From positions 61,273 through 125,272 of the forward strand of contig NZ_JAILMR010000114.1 of the NCBI RefSeq assembly GCF_024692365.1: a stretch of DNA of 64,000 nucleotides, in the 5' to 3' direction. Origin of the DNA: Ruminococcus sp. (GTDB taxonomy: Bacteria > Bacillota > Clostridia > Oscillospirales > Ruminococcaceae). Shown here in pieces: positions 34,658 to 43,049 of the stretch (within the stretch, counting starts at the first letter, position 1; each line of letters begins with the position of its first letter). Both the position numbers and the translations under genes were made by a program. The notes beneath the pieces are model-generated. The model saw only the letters and a program-made list of their open reading frames with translations, ran no database searches and was not told where the DNA came from.

Positions 34658-35764
34658 TCAGCCGATTTTCTCAACGGTATAACCCATTTTTTCAAGCAGA
34701 TTATCAACGCCGTTTTCGCCGGAATAATGTGCTGCACCTACCATGAACAGGCAGTTCTTGCCGCTCTTGAGATATTCTGATGCCTTATCTGCCATATACT
34801 TATTGCGGTCATCAAGCAGTGCCTTGCTGTATGCATCATGGTCGTCCAGAAGATCTTCGGGGATCTTAGCGATATCCTCTTCGCTCTCGCTTGCGATCTC
34901 GCCGTCGCCCTTAGCCCACTTATCGAAGAGCTCGCCGTAGTCTGCCGCAAAACCGTCTATATCGTCGATCTCATCGAGCAGATCGTTGATGGTATAATCA
35001 GCATACTCATCATTATAAGCGGTGAGAGCTTCTGTCTGCATGGAGATATCTTCGATATTGATAACTTCCTTGTTATCCTCATTAGCCTTTGTTATAAAAT
35101 ATACATCCGTTCCCGAAAGTTCGAGATTTTCAAGACGCAGGAGCATTACTGTGCTCAGCTGATTTATCCAGTAACCTGCGGTGTACTGATCCAGCAGCTC
35201 GGTGTATGCGCCTATCTTAGTGAAATAATCCTTTGCTTTATTGTAAGTTTCCTCTGAGATATGATCCTTAACGGTAGTTCCGTCAGAATATGCCATTCCC
35301 TTTACGTACTCCATCTGAGCGTTCAGATCACTCTGCAGTGCAGTTACATCATACTCAACTGCGATAGAATCACAGCTGTTGTAAATATCCATCAGATCAG
35401 CAGGATAATCGGAAGCATCGGTAGGCATAACGTGTATTGTGCCTAAAAGGTACATTGAGTTTCCGCTTTCGGGATCGGTAACTTTCCACAGGGGAGGATC
35501 GATTTCCTTGGTTTCAATGAAGTCGTTGATATCAGCGGTAGTGCCTAATGCATTTTCAACTGTCTCTGAAGTTTCCTGATCGGTAGTTTCTGTTGTTTCC
35601 TCAGCAGTAGTTTCAACTGTCTCTTCATCTGTTGTCTCAGTTGTGTCAGCAGCTGATTCAGCTGCGGGCTTTTTAGAAGATGAATCATCATCCTTCTTAC
35701 CGCATGATGCGCATGAAAATGCCATCACAAAAGCAACGATCGCTATAAGAGTTTTGTTTTTCAT
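34658..35764 (-). CDS. TraB/GumN-family lipoprotein
   Basis: 368 residues. A lipoprotein-type signal (VAFVMAFSCASCG, Cys near 20-22) leads into a ~75-residue Thr/Glu-rich spacer (repeats of TTEET/ETAE) and the TraB/GumN domain: PPLWKVTDPESGNSMYLLGTIHVMP (in parts; GTIH motif ~112), CDSIAVEYDV, and the C-terminal FMVGAAHYSGENGVDNLLEKMGY (GxxH motif). This fold is related to Tiki metalloproteases, with a Glu/His set in GTIHV, EYD and GAAH. It is anchored outside the membrane. Function in Firmicutes is unproven; peptidase activity is an inference. Single gene with its own terminator. Confidence 0.85.
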   Translation of the reverse strand: MKNKTLIAIVAFVMAFSCASCGKKDDDSSSKKPAAESAADTTETTDEETVETTAEETTETTDQETSETVENALGTTADINDFIETKEIDPPLWKVTDPESGNSMYLLGTIHVMPTDASDYPADLMDIYNSCDSIAVEYDVTALQSDLNAQMEYVKGMAYSDGTTVKDHISEETYNKAKDYFTKIGAYTELLDQYTAGYWINQLSTVMLLRLENLELSGTDVYFITKANEDNKEVINIEDISMQTEALTAYNDEYADYTINDLLDEIDDIDGFAADYGELFDKWAKGDGEIASESEEDIAKIPEDLLDDHDAYSKALLDDRNKYMADKASEYLKSGKNCLFMVGAAHYSGENGVDNLLEKMGYTVEKIG

Positions 35765-36054
35765 TTTTTACTTTCCTTTCTTATAAAGATACATTTTAAT
35801 ATCTTTCATTTGATAGTTTATTTTTTAACACACAAACATACATTAATATACAATCGAATCCACCGTATGTCAAGAATTTGTTATTACATTTCACCATATC
35901 AACACATTATTTGTGATATCTGACTTTATATACAATTATTTAGCTTAATATTTGTATATCATTACATTCAAGAACAATAATACAAAGAGCTTTGCCCTGA
36001 GTTGATATCAGGTTAAAACTCTTATATATTATAATAGTATACTCAAATAGATAT
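35765..36054. other. AT-rich intergenic region
   Basis: This holds the presumed promoter of the TraB gene and an imperfect hairpin at ~35994-36025 (AAGAGCTTTGCCCTGA with TCAGGTTAAAACTCTT). No gene is visible. Confidence 0.45.
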
Positions 36055-36088
36055 AAAAAACGGCTGAGGATATCATCACCCTCAGCCG
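36055..36088 (-). terminator. Terminator of the PqqD-kinase-peptidase-ABC operon
   Basis: CGGCTGAGG pairs with CCTCAGCCG; T6 follows on the minus strand. The stem overlaps the stop codon of the ABC gene. Confidence 0.85.
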
Positions 36089-37788
36089 TTCATCATCTCT
36101 GTAAAATCTATCACCCTGTCACATATATCCAGCGCGGCAGGACGGTGTGTCACTATTACTACCGTCTTGTCAGTCATGCTGCGAAGATTTTGCAGCAGCC
36201 GCTTTTCAGTATCACCGTCAAGCGCCGAAGTCGCTTCATCCAGAAGAAGTATCGGGCTGTCGGAATATATCGCCCTTGCTATTGCGATACGCTGCATCTG
36301 TCCTTCCGAAAGACCCGTGCCGCGTTCACCAAGCAAGGTGTCAATACCGTTTTCAAGTTCTGATACAAAATCATCTGCGCAGGCAATTTTCAGCGCCCTG
36401 TTGATGCGCTCATCATTCTGCATATCCGCCTTATTGGCGAATGCGACAATCTCGCGGATAGTCCCGCTCATCAGCTGATTTCCCTGTGGCACATACGCAA
36501 AAAGCCTGTGCCATTCCGCAGAAAGTGACTTTTCGCCGTCATTATCTGTCAGATACCGTTCGCCGCCGTCAAGCTGATATATGCTCATCAGAAGTTTCAG
36601 CACCGTGGATTTTCCACAGCCGCTGTGTCCTGTAAAAGCCACATACTCACCTTTTCTGATCTCGATACTGATATTTTTCAGAACTATCGGCTGATCGTCT
36701 TTTGAAAGTTCTTTTATACTGCTCACCGCAGGATAATACGTGAAATCAGCATTTTTCAGACCAAAAGATTTCAGCTTGTTTGAATAATAATCGTTGACCG
36801 TCCGAATATCAAGCGGCGATTTGTCGCTGTCATCACCAAATCGCTCAATCTCCATCAGACGTTCTGCACTTGCGGTCATTGCATAAAACCGCGGAAGATA
36901 TCCAGTGATATTTGCGAATGGTGCCTGTATCTGCGAGATAAGCTGTGTTATCGCCGTCAGGGTACCGTAACTTATGGTGCCGATAAGTATGCCGTATCCG
37001 CAGTAACACACCCCGAAAAGATACATTCCGTTCATCGCCGCACCGAATCCGATATTGCAGAAATTAGAAAAGCGGTTCTTTTTCATGCGGGCGTTTTTAT
37101 GTTCCGCCATAAGCTTTGTTGAGTCGTTCTCGGTCTGCTGTTCGGCGGCAAAAGAACGGATTATCATCATGCTGCCGATATGTTCCTGCAAAAAAACTCT
37201 CAGTTTGCCGTCGCGTTCCTGCACGTTTTTGTGTAGTTTTTTGATGACCTTTCGGAATGCTGTGGTGAAAATCAGCATGAGTATACCGCAGGGCAGTAGC
37301 ACCAGTGCAAACCGCCATTCCAGTATTATCATCATTGTTACAGCACTTATCAGTTTGACAACCATACCTACCAATCCCGGCAGGATATCTACATAGGCGT
37401 TCGCAACCACCACGGTGTCATTCGTCAGGCGGTTGAGCCATTCGCCCGAATGTACTGCGTTCACACTTGCGAAGTCCTTCCGCAGGATATTCCGCATCAG
37501 CCGAGATTTGAAGATGTTCTCGAATGTGGATTTCGAGAACTCGTTCAGCCGCCGAAGTATCGCCTGAAGACATATCTGCCCGATAACCAGCAGAACAGTA
37601 AAAACTGCATACCGCCAGAATCCACCTTTGTCGTGTGCCGCGGCATTGTCAACTATCCCACGAAGCAGCAAGGCATACAGCACACCGCTTCCGCCGTAAA
37701 GTGCCTGCACTATCATCAGCGCGAGGATGTACAGTTTCTTACCTTTCGGAACAGCATACAGCCATTTTATTGCATTATTTCTTTCCAT
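36082..37788 (-). CDS. ABC-type exporter (fused permease and ATPase)
   Basis: 568 residues. The N-terminal exporter membrane domain has six helices (ALMIVQALYGGSGVLYALLLRGIV, YAVFTVLLVIGQICLQAIL and others), and the ATPase is C-terminal. Walker A is GHSGCGKST (~388), the Q-loop region is YVPQGN, the signature is LSEGQMQR, and Walker B is ILLLDEATSALD. No N-terminal C39 peptidase domain is present, so any leader cleavage would be separate. It is the last gene of a tightly coupled operon (PqqD, HPr-kinase-like, S24/S26 peptidase) and overlaps the peptidase gene by 14 nt, which suggests export of the product handled by the upstream proteins. Confidence 0.92.
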   Translation of the reverse strand: MERNNAIKWLYAVPKGKKLYILALMIVQALYGGSGVLYALLLRGIVDNAAAHDKGGFWRYAVFTVLLVIGQICLQAILRRLNEFSKSTFENIFKSRLMRNILRKDFASVNAVHSGEWLNRLTNDTVVVANAYVDILPGLVGMVVKLISAVTMMIILEWRFALVLLPCGILMLIFTTAFRKVIKKLHKNVQERDGKLRVFLQEHIGSMMIIRSFAAEQQTENDSTKLMAEHKNARMKKNRFSNFCNIGFGAAMNGMYLFGVCYCGYGILIGTISYGTLTAITQLISQIQAPFANITGYLPRFYAMTASAERLMEIERFGDDSDKSPLDIRTVNDYYSNKLKSFGLKNADFTYYPAVSSIKELSKDDQPIVLKNISIEIRKGEYVAFTGHSGCGKSTVLKLLMSIYQLDGGERYLTDNDGEKSLSAEWHRLFAYVPQGNQLMSGTIREIVAFANKADMQNDERINRALKIACADDFVSELENGIDTLLGERGTGLSEGQMQRIAIARAIYSDSPILLLDEATSALDGDTEKRLLQNLRSMTDKTVVIVTHRPAALDICDRVIDFTEMMNG

Positions 37789-38212
37789 ACTTTCTTCTTA
37801 TCCATTTCGGGAACATTTTGACTTTGAGGATAAAAGCACGCAAAGGGAAAAAGTCGCACCACAGGTGAACATAGGCATTGTACCGCCTGTCCGTCACGGG
37901 AACTTCCCTGCCATTTCGCACAACTGCAGTCAAAACACCGATTATATGCCTGTCGCTGATACCGTATTCTTTTGAAAAACGGTTGTCACCGCAGATAACA
38001 TAATCGTCATTCCGTACCTTTAAAATACGGTGCAGAACGTACTGTCCGTTGTCGCGCTTATATAAAGGTACATCGTACTTTTTCAGCCTGCCCTTGGGCT
38101 TCTCGATGATTATGAGATCCCGCCCCTGCTTGATGAGCGGCATCATGCTGTCCCCCACATTAGTATAAACGAGCCGCCCGTCGCGCTCGATGATATCTTC
38201 AAACTTCGTCAT
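37775..38212 (-). CDS. S24/S26-type signal peptidase-like protein
   Basis: 145 residues. YTNVGDSMMPLIKQGRDLIII contains the Ser of the Ser/Lys dyad (GDSM), and YDVPLYKRDNGQYVLHRILKV supplies the likely Lys and the HRI motif; VICGDNRFSKEYGI follows. The C-terminus (FFPLRAFILKVKMFPKWIRRKYGKK) is basic and amphipathic, with at most one weak hydrophobic segment and no N-terminal anchor, unlike ordinary type I signal peptidases. It overlaps the upstream kinase-like gene by an ATGA tetranucleotide and the ABC gene downstream. A role as leader peptidase for a small exported substrate is inferred. Confidence 0.82.
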   Translation of the reverse strand: MTKFEDIIERDGRLVYTNVGDSMMPLIKQGRDLIIIEKPKGRLKKYDVPLYKRDNGQYVLHRILKVRNDDYVICGDNRFSKEYGISDRHIIGVLTAVVRNGREVPVTDRRYNAYVHLWCDFFPLRAFILKVKMFPKWIRRKYGKK

Positions 38213-38937
38213 CGCATACCCTCATAGGCGACTTTAGCCGCCGAGATATCCATATTACAGCCCAGCCGATACAGCCCCACACTATCTGCCAGCCTGTCCA
38301 GCAGCCCCAGCGTTTTCATAAGCTTTTCGCCGCTTTCGGGACGATACACCTGCTGTATAAGCATGGTGTAAGCCTCTTTTTTAGTTACAGCCTCAATATG
38401 ATTTTCCGCCGACCGTGTCAAAATACATATCGCTTTAAGCGGAACAGAGATATTACTCCCCAGCCTGTGCTTGCCGTTGTAAGGCGTGCCGTAAGCGATA
38501 ACTCCGCTTTCGGTGACTTTCAGCAGTGGCTTATCATCATTGACCATTATGGCACGCTCGCCGAAATATTCTCTCCAAAGTCGGGTGTGGGTGGATTTTC
38601 CCGTACCGCTTTTCGCCGTAAAAAGATAACCCTCACCGTCAACATCAACGACAGAACCGTGGAAAAGTATAGTATCATAATTAATCATTTCTTCCGAAAT
38701 TTTGCGGTAGACAGCCAGTTCTTCAAGATAGCCGTCAGGGAAATTTCTGACAGGCAGACCCTCGGCTAAATCCTCGCTTGCGGACTTCTCGCGCTCATGA
38801 TCGATATCCGCCTGCGTGGTCGTAACCGTAAAATCAGGCATACCATCAACACGGTAATCCCTGCAATATTCATGAACATCAGGGTGAATCGAGTTTATCC
38901 CGATCACCCTGTCAGCCATTTTATATACGCCTGTCAT
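38209..38937 (-). CDS. HPr kinase/phosphorylase-like P-loop protein
   Basis: About 242 residues. A Walker A motif of the HprK/PEPCK type is clear: GYLFTAKSGTGKSTHTRLWRE (~115), with an upstream FHGSVVDVDG strand typical of HprK-C. MVNDDKPLLKV is the probable metal/Walker B region, and AICILTRSAENHIEAV follows. The N-terminal ~90 residues are not the HprK-N domain. Such short HprK-like proteins occur in RiPP-type clusters beside PqqD proteins and are not the HPr(Ser) kinase of carbon control. The start is GTG 38940 or ATG 38937; both overlap the PqqD stop codon. Confidence 0.82.
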   Translation of the reverse strand: MTGVYKMADRVIGINSIHPDVHEYCRDYRVDGMPDFTVTTTQADIDHEREKSASEDLAEGLPVRNFPDGYLEELAVYRKISEEMINYDTILFHGSVVDVDGEGYLFTAKSGTGKSTHTRLWREYFGERAIMVNDDKPLLKVTESGVIAYGTPYNGKHRLGSNISVPLKAICILTRSAENHIEAVTKKEAYTMLIQQVYRPESGEKLMKTLGLLDRLADSVGLYRLGCNMDISAAKVAYEGMR

Positions 38938-39200
38938 CACTCGGTCAGCGCCCCGATAGAACGCAGTTTAGCAATCATATCAGCAACGTTCTTTTCAACT
39001 ATCGACCTTTCTACCCCCGAGTATTCAGTCATCATTTTATCGGTTATCGACTTTTCGGTGGTATCATTTTTCAGGCATTCTATTATAAAAGCGGCAGTAT
39101 CATTGCTTTTGACCATGCCATTGAAACACTTCCTGTCCGTGCAGATCATGTACTGCTCACCGTCTAAATCATGGGTAATAAATTCGGGTTTTAATTTCAT
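38937..39200 (-). CDS. PqqD-family peptide-binding protein
   Basis: About 87 residues from ATG 39200, with AAAGGAGG eight nt upstream; the longer reading to 39257 lies in the promoter. The winged-helix RRE-like fold of PqqD is recognisable: KPEFITHDLDGEQYMICTD, NGMVKSNDTAAFIIECLKND, ITDKMMTEYSGVERSIVEKNVADMIAKLRSIGAL in parts. PqqD-like proteins present precursor peptides to modifying enzymes. No radical SAM or other modifying enzyme lies nearby; the downstream partners are a kinase-like protein, a peptidase and an exporter. First gene of the operon. Confidence 0.85.
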   Translation of the reverse strand: MKLKPEFITHDLDGEQYMICTDRKCFNGMVKSNDTAAFIIECLKNDTTEKSITDKMMTEYSGVERSIVEKNVADMIAKLRSIGALTE

Positions 39201-39225
39201 ATGTTTGACCTCCTTTAGTAATATC

Positions 39226-39254
39226 ATTATAACATATCTGATATTATTTTGCAA
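39226..39254 (-). promoter_or_regulatory. Promoter of the PqqD operon
   Basis: Minus strand TTGCAA (39254-39249), 17-bp spacer, TATAAT (39231-39226); transcription would start ~20 nt before the start codon. Confidence 0.7.
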
Positions 39255-39401
39255 CATTAAATAGCAGATAGTTATTTGATTTTTGGTTTGTTAGTTATGA
39301 GAAAATCATCAACGCTGTTTTTCTCGCATATTTGATGTTCAAAATATTATTTGTAAAAAAACGAGCTATTCAGATTTAGGTGTAAATTTATTCAAAGTTA
39401 C

Positions 39402-39430
39402 TTGACAATTAATTTGAATTATGATAAAAT
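39402..39430 (+). promoter_or_regulatory. Promoter of the secreted-protein gene 39641
   Basis: TTGACA (39402-39407), 17-bp spacer, TAAAAT (39425-39430). It predicts a leader of about 200 nt. Confidence 0.7.
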
Positions 39431-39559
39431 TACAAAAAGCACAGTTATAAATTGTTATTATATGCAATTATTGGTAAAAACACTTGCAGTTATCGTGAGA
39501 TTCGGTAGATTTTCACAACCAATATTTACTGTACAAGTTTTACTTTATTATCCGAGATC

Positions 39560-39602
39560 AAAGCGTACTCTACAATGAACCCCAGTGGAGTGCGCTTTTA
39601 TA
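39560..39602 (+). terminator. Terminator-like hairpin in the leader of gene 39641
   Basis: AAAGCGTACTCTAC pairs with GTGGAGTGCGCTTT, followed by TATAAAATTTT, 38 nt before the start codon. It parallels the leader hairpin of the gene at 23833-25191; attenuation is inferred. Confidence 0.55.
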
Positions 39603-39640
39603 AAATTTTAAACTTATCTTCATAGGAGGAGGAAATCGCA

Positions 39641-41293
39641 ATGACTAAGACAAATATTATCAAACGACTGACAGCAGGATTTTTTACACTGGCATTTGTA
39701 GCAGGTGCAACACCTGCTAATGTTGGAGGCTTTTTGAAACAAAGTACGACGATTGTGGCAAGTGCGAAAGTAATTGAGGTTACTGATGTGCTTGATGCAA
39801 ATAATATTACTACAAGTACATCTGATACTGAATGGAGTGGATTAAAATTATACGGTGCTACTTATGCAGGTAAGACTACAAAAAATAAAAATGGTCCAAT
39901 TATAATAACTGCTACAACTGTCAAAAATGATGTCGGAATTGTTTCAACCTCATCCGGTGGTAAAGCAAAGAAAGTCACTGTTGATTGGAACGGCTATAAC
40001 ACCAAGACTCTTGAATTATACGGAAAGCACACTGCATACACTGATGCACAGGATTTATATAGTGATAAAACATCAGGCGATTTGATTGGATCTATCACCT
40101 CACCTAAAACCGAATTGAATTTAAAAAATCTTGAAAGCCAATACGAATATATCGGATTGCGTTCATCAAGCGGTGAAATAAAACTTAATTCTATCTCAAT
40201 CACATGGGAAAAGAATGTAGCAACTGATATTTCTCAAGCAACAGTAGACCTAGCCGCAGACAACACAGTATCATCTATCACAGTTGACGATGAAGCAATA
40301 ACCAATCTGTCTGATTTTGATATCACCTATGGTATAGATGAAAATCATACATCAACAACTGTTCCAACTGAACCCGGTACATATTATGCTTATGTGACAC
40401 CTAAAAATACAAATACAGATTACACAGGTACGGCTAGGAGCGCGGAGTTTGTGATAGAAGCACAGAAACCAAACATTGCTAATGCTACCCTGACATTTGA
40501 TAAAATGCGTGTGAAATATACAGGTAATGAGATCTCAGCCACATTCACTGTCAAAGACGGTGAAAAGACTCTCGTTGAAGGAACAGATTTTACAGTCAGC
40601 GGTGATATACGCGCAACAGAAGTCAATAACGTTGAGGGCTATACCGTAACCATCACCGGAATTAACGATTACACCGGTGAACTTACTGACAAGTGGTATA
40701 TTGACCCACTGAACACATTTAATGTAAGTACTGTAAACGGCACTGTCAAAACAACAATGCCTGTCGGCGGATTTAAGGAGAATCAGAGCGTAACAGTTGT
40801 CGGTGATGGAAATATTACAGGATATGGGTGGTATGAAGACAATTGGCTTGTAAGCACAAAACAGACATATCAGTTCTATGTTTCACATGATACGAATCTT
40901 ATATGGAAAACCCTTGAAGAAACTGATGCTGAAAAAGCAATTCTTGGAACGGCTTCCATAAATATTGGCAGTCAGATCGACAGCGATAAAAAAATAACTC
41001 TGCCTATTCTTGCGTCTTGGGAACTTCCAACCGACGCCAAAAATGTAACAGCAACAACATACCGTTATTTTACTTCCGGAACTGAGATTGTTACTGCCGA
41101 ATATGTTATTGCAAACGGCACCCCGAAGATACTATCTGTAAAGAAAGCTAAAGGCGCTGTTACATACAACCTTAATATAAACAAGACAGGCTCAAACTAT
41201 GGTAAGCATCTTTATATTGTAACGGTTGTGACATATAATGATTCCAATAATGAACCTAAGACTGTTATATCAGGTCTAGTTAGTTATTTGTGA
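39641..41293 (+). CDS. Secreted multi-domain beta-rich protein with YDG/MBG-like repeats
   Basis: 550 residues. The signal peptide (~1-43, MTKTNIIKRLTAGFFTLAFVAGATPANVGG in parts) resembles that of the dockerin protein at 23833. The N-terminal ~150 residues are beta-rich with GLRSSSGEIKLNSISITWE at the end, which looks like a carbohydrate-binding or adhesin-type jelly-roll. Two Ig-like/MBG modules follow (~190-270 with FDITYGIDENH and YYAYVTPKNTNTDYTGTA; ~272-350 with MRVKYTGNEISATFTVKDGEKTLVEGTDF, in parts, and NDYTGELTDKWYI). The last ~200 residues end in a further beta domain. No dockerin, SLH or sortase signal is seen. Composition is less GC-rich than the enzymes nearby. Function unknown; AGGAGGAGG precedes the ATG. 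Confidence 0.78.
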   Translation: MTKTNIIKRLTAGFFTLAFVAGATPANVGGFLKQSTTIVASAKVIEVTDVLDANNITTSTSDTEWSGLKLYGATYAGKTTKNKNGPIIITATTVKNDVGIVSTSSGGKAKKVTVDWNGYNTKTLELYGKHTAYTDAQDLYSDKTSGDLIGSITSPKTELNLKNLESQYEYIGLRSSSGEIKLNSISITWEKNVATDISQATVDLAADNTVSSITVDDEAITNLSDFDITYGIDENHTSTTVPTEPGTYYAYVTPKNTNTDYTGTARSAEFVIEAQKPNIANATLTFDKMRVKYTGNEISATFTVKDGEKTLVEGTDFTVSGDIRATEVNNVEGYTVTITGINDYTGELTDKWYIDPLNTFNVSTVNGTVKTTMPVGGFKENQSVTVVGDGNITGYGWYEDNWLVSTKQTYQFYVSHDTNLIWKTLEETDAEKAILGTASINIGSQIDSDKKITLPILASWELPTDAKNVTATTYRYFTSGTEIVTAEYVIANGTPKILSVKKAKGAVTYNLNINKTGSNYGKHLYIVTVVTYNDSNNEPKTVISGLVSYL

Positions 41294-41352
41294 AATGATG
41301 GAGATATTTGATAAAGGAGGAAAATTGAGTAAAAGAATATGTAACACCCCAA

Positions 41353-41445
41353 ATGGAGATTACTGTTTTCGACACAGAAGATGTTATTGTAACAAGTGGT
41401 AATATACTGGATGACTTTACACAGGATAACGATGATAATGCATAA
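41353..41445 (+). CDS. Very short acidic peptide, possible RiPP-like precursor
   Basis: From ATG 41353 the frame encodes 30 residues: MEITVFDTEDVIVTSGN, then ILDDFTQDNDDNA. The same frame continues upstream for eight more plausible codons (VKEYVTPQ, from 41329) to a TGA at 41326. An excellent AAAGGAGG (41313-41320) is spaced for a start at ~41329, where the codon is GTA rather than ATG. It resembles, from memory, short Ruminococcus peptides of the pattern M-K-x-Y-x-x-P-x-[ML]-E-[IV]-x-x-F-[DE]-x-[ED]-D-[IV]-[IV]-x-T-S. Either translation begins at ATG 41353 without a site of its own, or the start codon has been lost. It lies 2.1 kb from the PqqD cassette and is followed by a terminator. Confidence 0.45.
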   Translation: MEITVFDTEDVIVTSGNILDDFTQDNDDNA

Positions 41446-41471
41446 ATAATTTTGTCAAAGCAAAAACTAAA

Positions 41472-41511
41472 ACTGGCAGACATGTTCGTATGTCTGTCGG
41501 TTTAATTTTTC
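41472..41511 (+). terminator. Terminator after the short peptide gene
   Basis: ACTGGCAGACAT pairs with ATGTCTGTCGGT, followed by TTAATTTTT. Confidence 0.8.
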
Positions 41512-41572
41512 GAATCATATTAGGAAGTAAGATTGTACAAATTCAATTATCTGTTTTCTCTAACAAACATAC

Positions 41573-41605
41573 AAAAAACGATCCCCCCGCACCCGCAGAG
41601 GGATC
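41573..41605 (-). terminator. Terminator of the Gld-like ABC operon
   Basis: GATCCC pairs with GGGATC (internal CCGC/GCGG pairing possible); T6 follows on the minus strand. Confidence 0.75.
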
Positions 41606-41639
41606 AACTATTGATCATCTATCCAAATGATAATTATTT

Positions 41640-43049
41640 CTACTTATCCGCAATACCAAGGTCAGCATTCAGCTTTTCGATGAAAGTCAGGCAGCCGTTT
41701 GTGCCATCAATGGAGTTTCTTGTAACTGTCGCGCCGATGCATCTGCCGTCTACATATGCCCAGTAGGTGTTGTCGTCTATCGGGACAAGTTCAAGCTTAC
41801 GCTTTGTACCATCGGTAAGGGTATATGTGAACGTGCAGTTGGGCTCACCCATTTTTTCGGGGAAATCATCACGGAACTCATCGTGCTTTATCTCGGAAAC
41901 GGAGGCATACAGATATTCAAAATTCTGTAAAGCCTCATCGTTACCCTTGGAAGTTACGTCGATATCATCAAAGACATATTTTGAATTATCATGGTCGATT
42001 TTCAGTGTATGAGTTTCGCCGTCAACATTGATATCCAGAGATTCAGCATCATAGAACGAAACTATCATTACCTGCTTAGTGGTGAGATCAGACCACTTGC
42101 CTGAAAGGAACGCCGCATTGTTGCTTGATATCGAGCATACCTCGCAGGTATCGGTATCATAGCACCAAACCTGCTCATCCTCTTCGCCTAACTCAGGGAA
42201 TTCAAGAGTGATGGTCTTATCGGCAGTTTCTACTGTGAAAGTGTAAGCAGGTTCATCAAGACCATACTGCGCAAGTTCTGATTTATCCTTGGTGAAACAC
42301 GCAAAGTTACCTGTCTCTATCCTTACCATGCTGGTGAGGATAGTATTTACGGTTATCGAATCAATATCAACATCGGTAACAGGACCGTTGAACGACCATA
42401 CTGATGTATTTTCTTCACCGCGGGAGAGGTCATACACAACTTCGCCATTATGTTCCAGAGCAAAGCGAACGATCTCGTTGTCTTTACATTCAAGAATATA
42501 GGGGTCGCAAATTTTTGCGATATCGCCGCGAAGATCAGCACCGACACTGCTATCTATGCAGTAGATCGTATCATCATCGGGCACCATCACATAGCAAAAC
42601 TCGTCTGTGACCGAGCTGCTGCCGACATAGAGAGTATAGTCCTTGTCGGCTGTGTGGCAGACAACCGTACTAGGCGAATCCAAACCGTACTTGCTCAGAT
42701 CACCTTCCTTCGCATCGGCTTTATGATCGGCAGTCAGTCTGCCCATTGCAGTTGCGATAACGTTGAGCTGATAGGTGTATGGTGTGAATATGTAAGGATA
42801 ATCGGTATCTTCCAGTAACCATTCGCCGTCATCTGCCATCTTCATCTTGAAATAGCCCTCGGAAGTTGTGATATCTATCGCAGTTACTTCGTTGGGATCG
42901 AAGGACATCAGTTTGAGTGAATCAGCTTCAGCCTTTTCAGCTGCTTCCTCAGAAGACTTCTTGTGGTCAACATAGTAGTATGCTCCACACGCACCTCCGA
43001 GAAGAAGCACGAGAGCAGCACCTGTTGCGATCATTGATCTACGGTTCAT
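41640..43049 (-). CDS. DUF4340 membrane-anchored extracytoplasmic protein
   Basis: About 469 residues from ATG 43049, which overlaps the upstream gene's stop (ATGA) and has CGGAGG eight nt before it. One N-terminal transmembrane helix (MIATGAALVLLLGGACGAYYYV) leads into three consecutive DUF4340-type beta modules (AVDITTSEGYFKMKMADDGEWLLEDTDYPY in parts; TADKTITLEFPELGEEDEQVW in parts; LDINVDGETHTLKIDHDNSKYVFDDIDV in parts). Such proteins accompany GldG-like proteins and ABC-2 transporters in many clostridia. Function is unproven; a role in a gliding-type or polysaccharide-related export complex has been suggested for relatives. Last gene of a four-gene operon. Confidence 0.85.
   Translation of the reverse strand: MNRRSMIATGAALVLLLGGACGAYYYVDHKKSSEEAAEKAEADSLKLMSFDPNEVTAIDITTSEGYFKMKMADDGEWLLEDTDYPYIFTPYTYQLNVIATAMGRLTADHKADAKEGDLSKYGLDSPSTVVCHTADKDYTLYVGSSSVTDEFCYVMVPDDDTIYCIDSSVGADLRGDIAKICDPYILECKDNEIVRFALEHNGEVVYDLSRGEENTSVWSFNGPVTDVDIDSITVNTILTSMVRIETGNFACFTKDKSELAQYGLDEPAYTFTVETADKTITLEFPELGEEDEQVWCYDTDTCEVCSISSNNAAFLSGKWSDLTTKQVMIVSFYDAESLDINVDGETHTLKIDHDNSKYVFDDIDVTSKGNDEALQNFEYLYASVSEIKHDEFRDDFPEKMGEPNCTFTYTLTDGTKRKLELVPIDDNTYWAYVDGRCIGATVTRNSIDGTNGCLTFIEKLNADLGIADK

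Noticed and set aside
38209..38937. Calling this gene hprK, the carbon-catabolite HPr kinase
   Set aside because: Only the P-loop domain is shared; the N-terminal domain is absent and the gene is embedded in a PqqD/peptidase/ABC operon.
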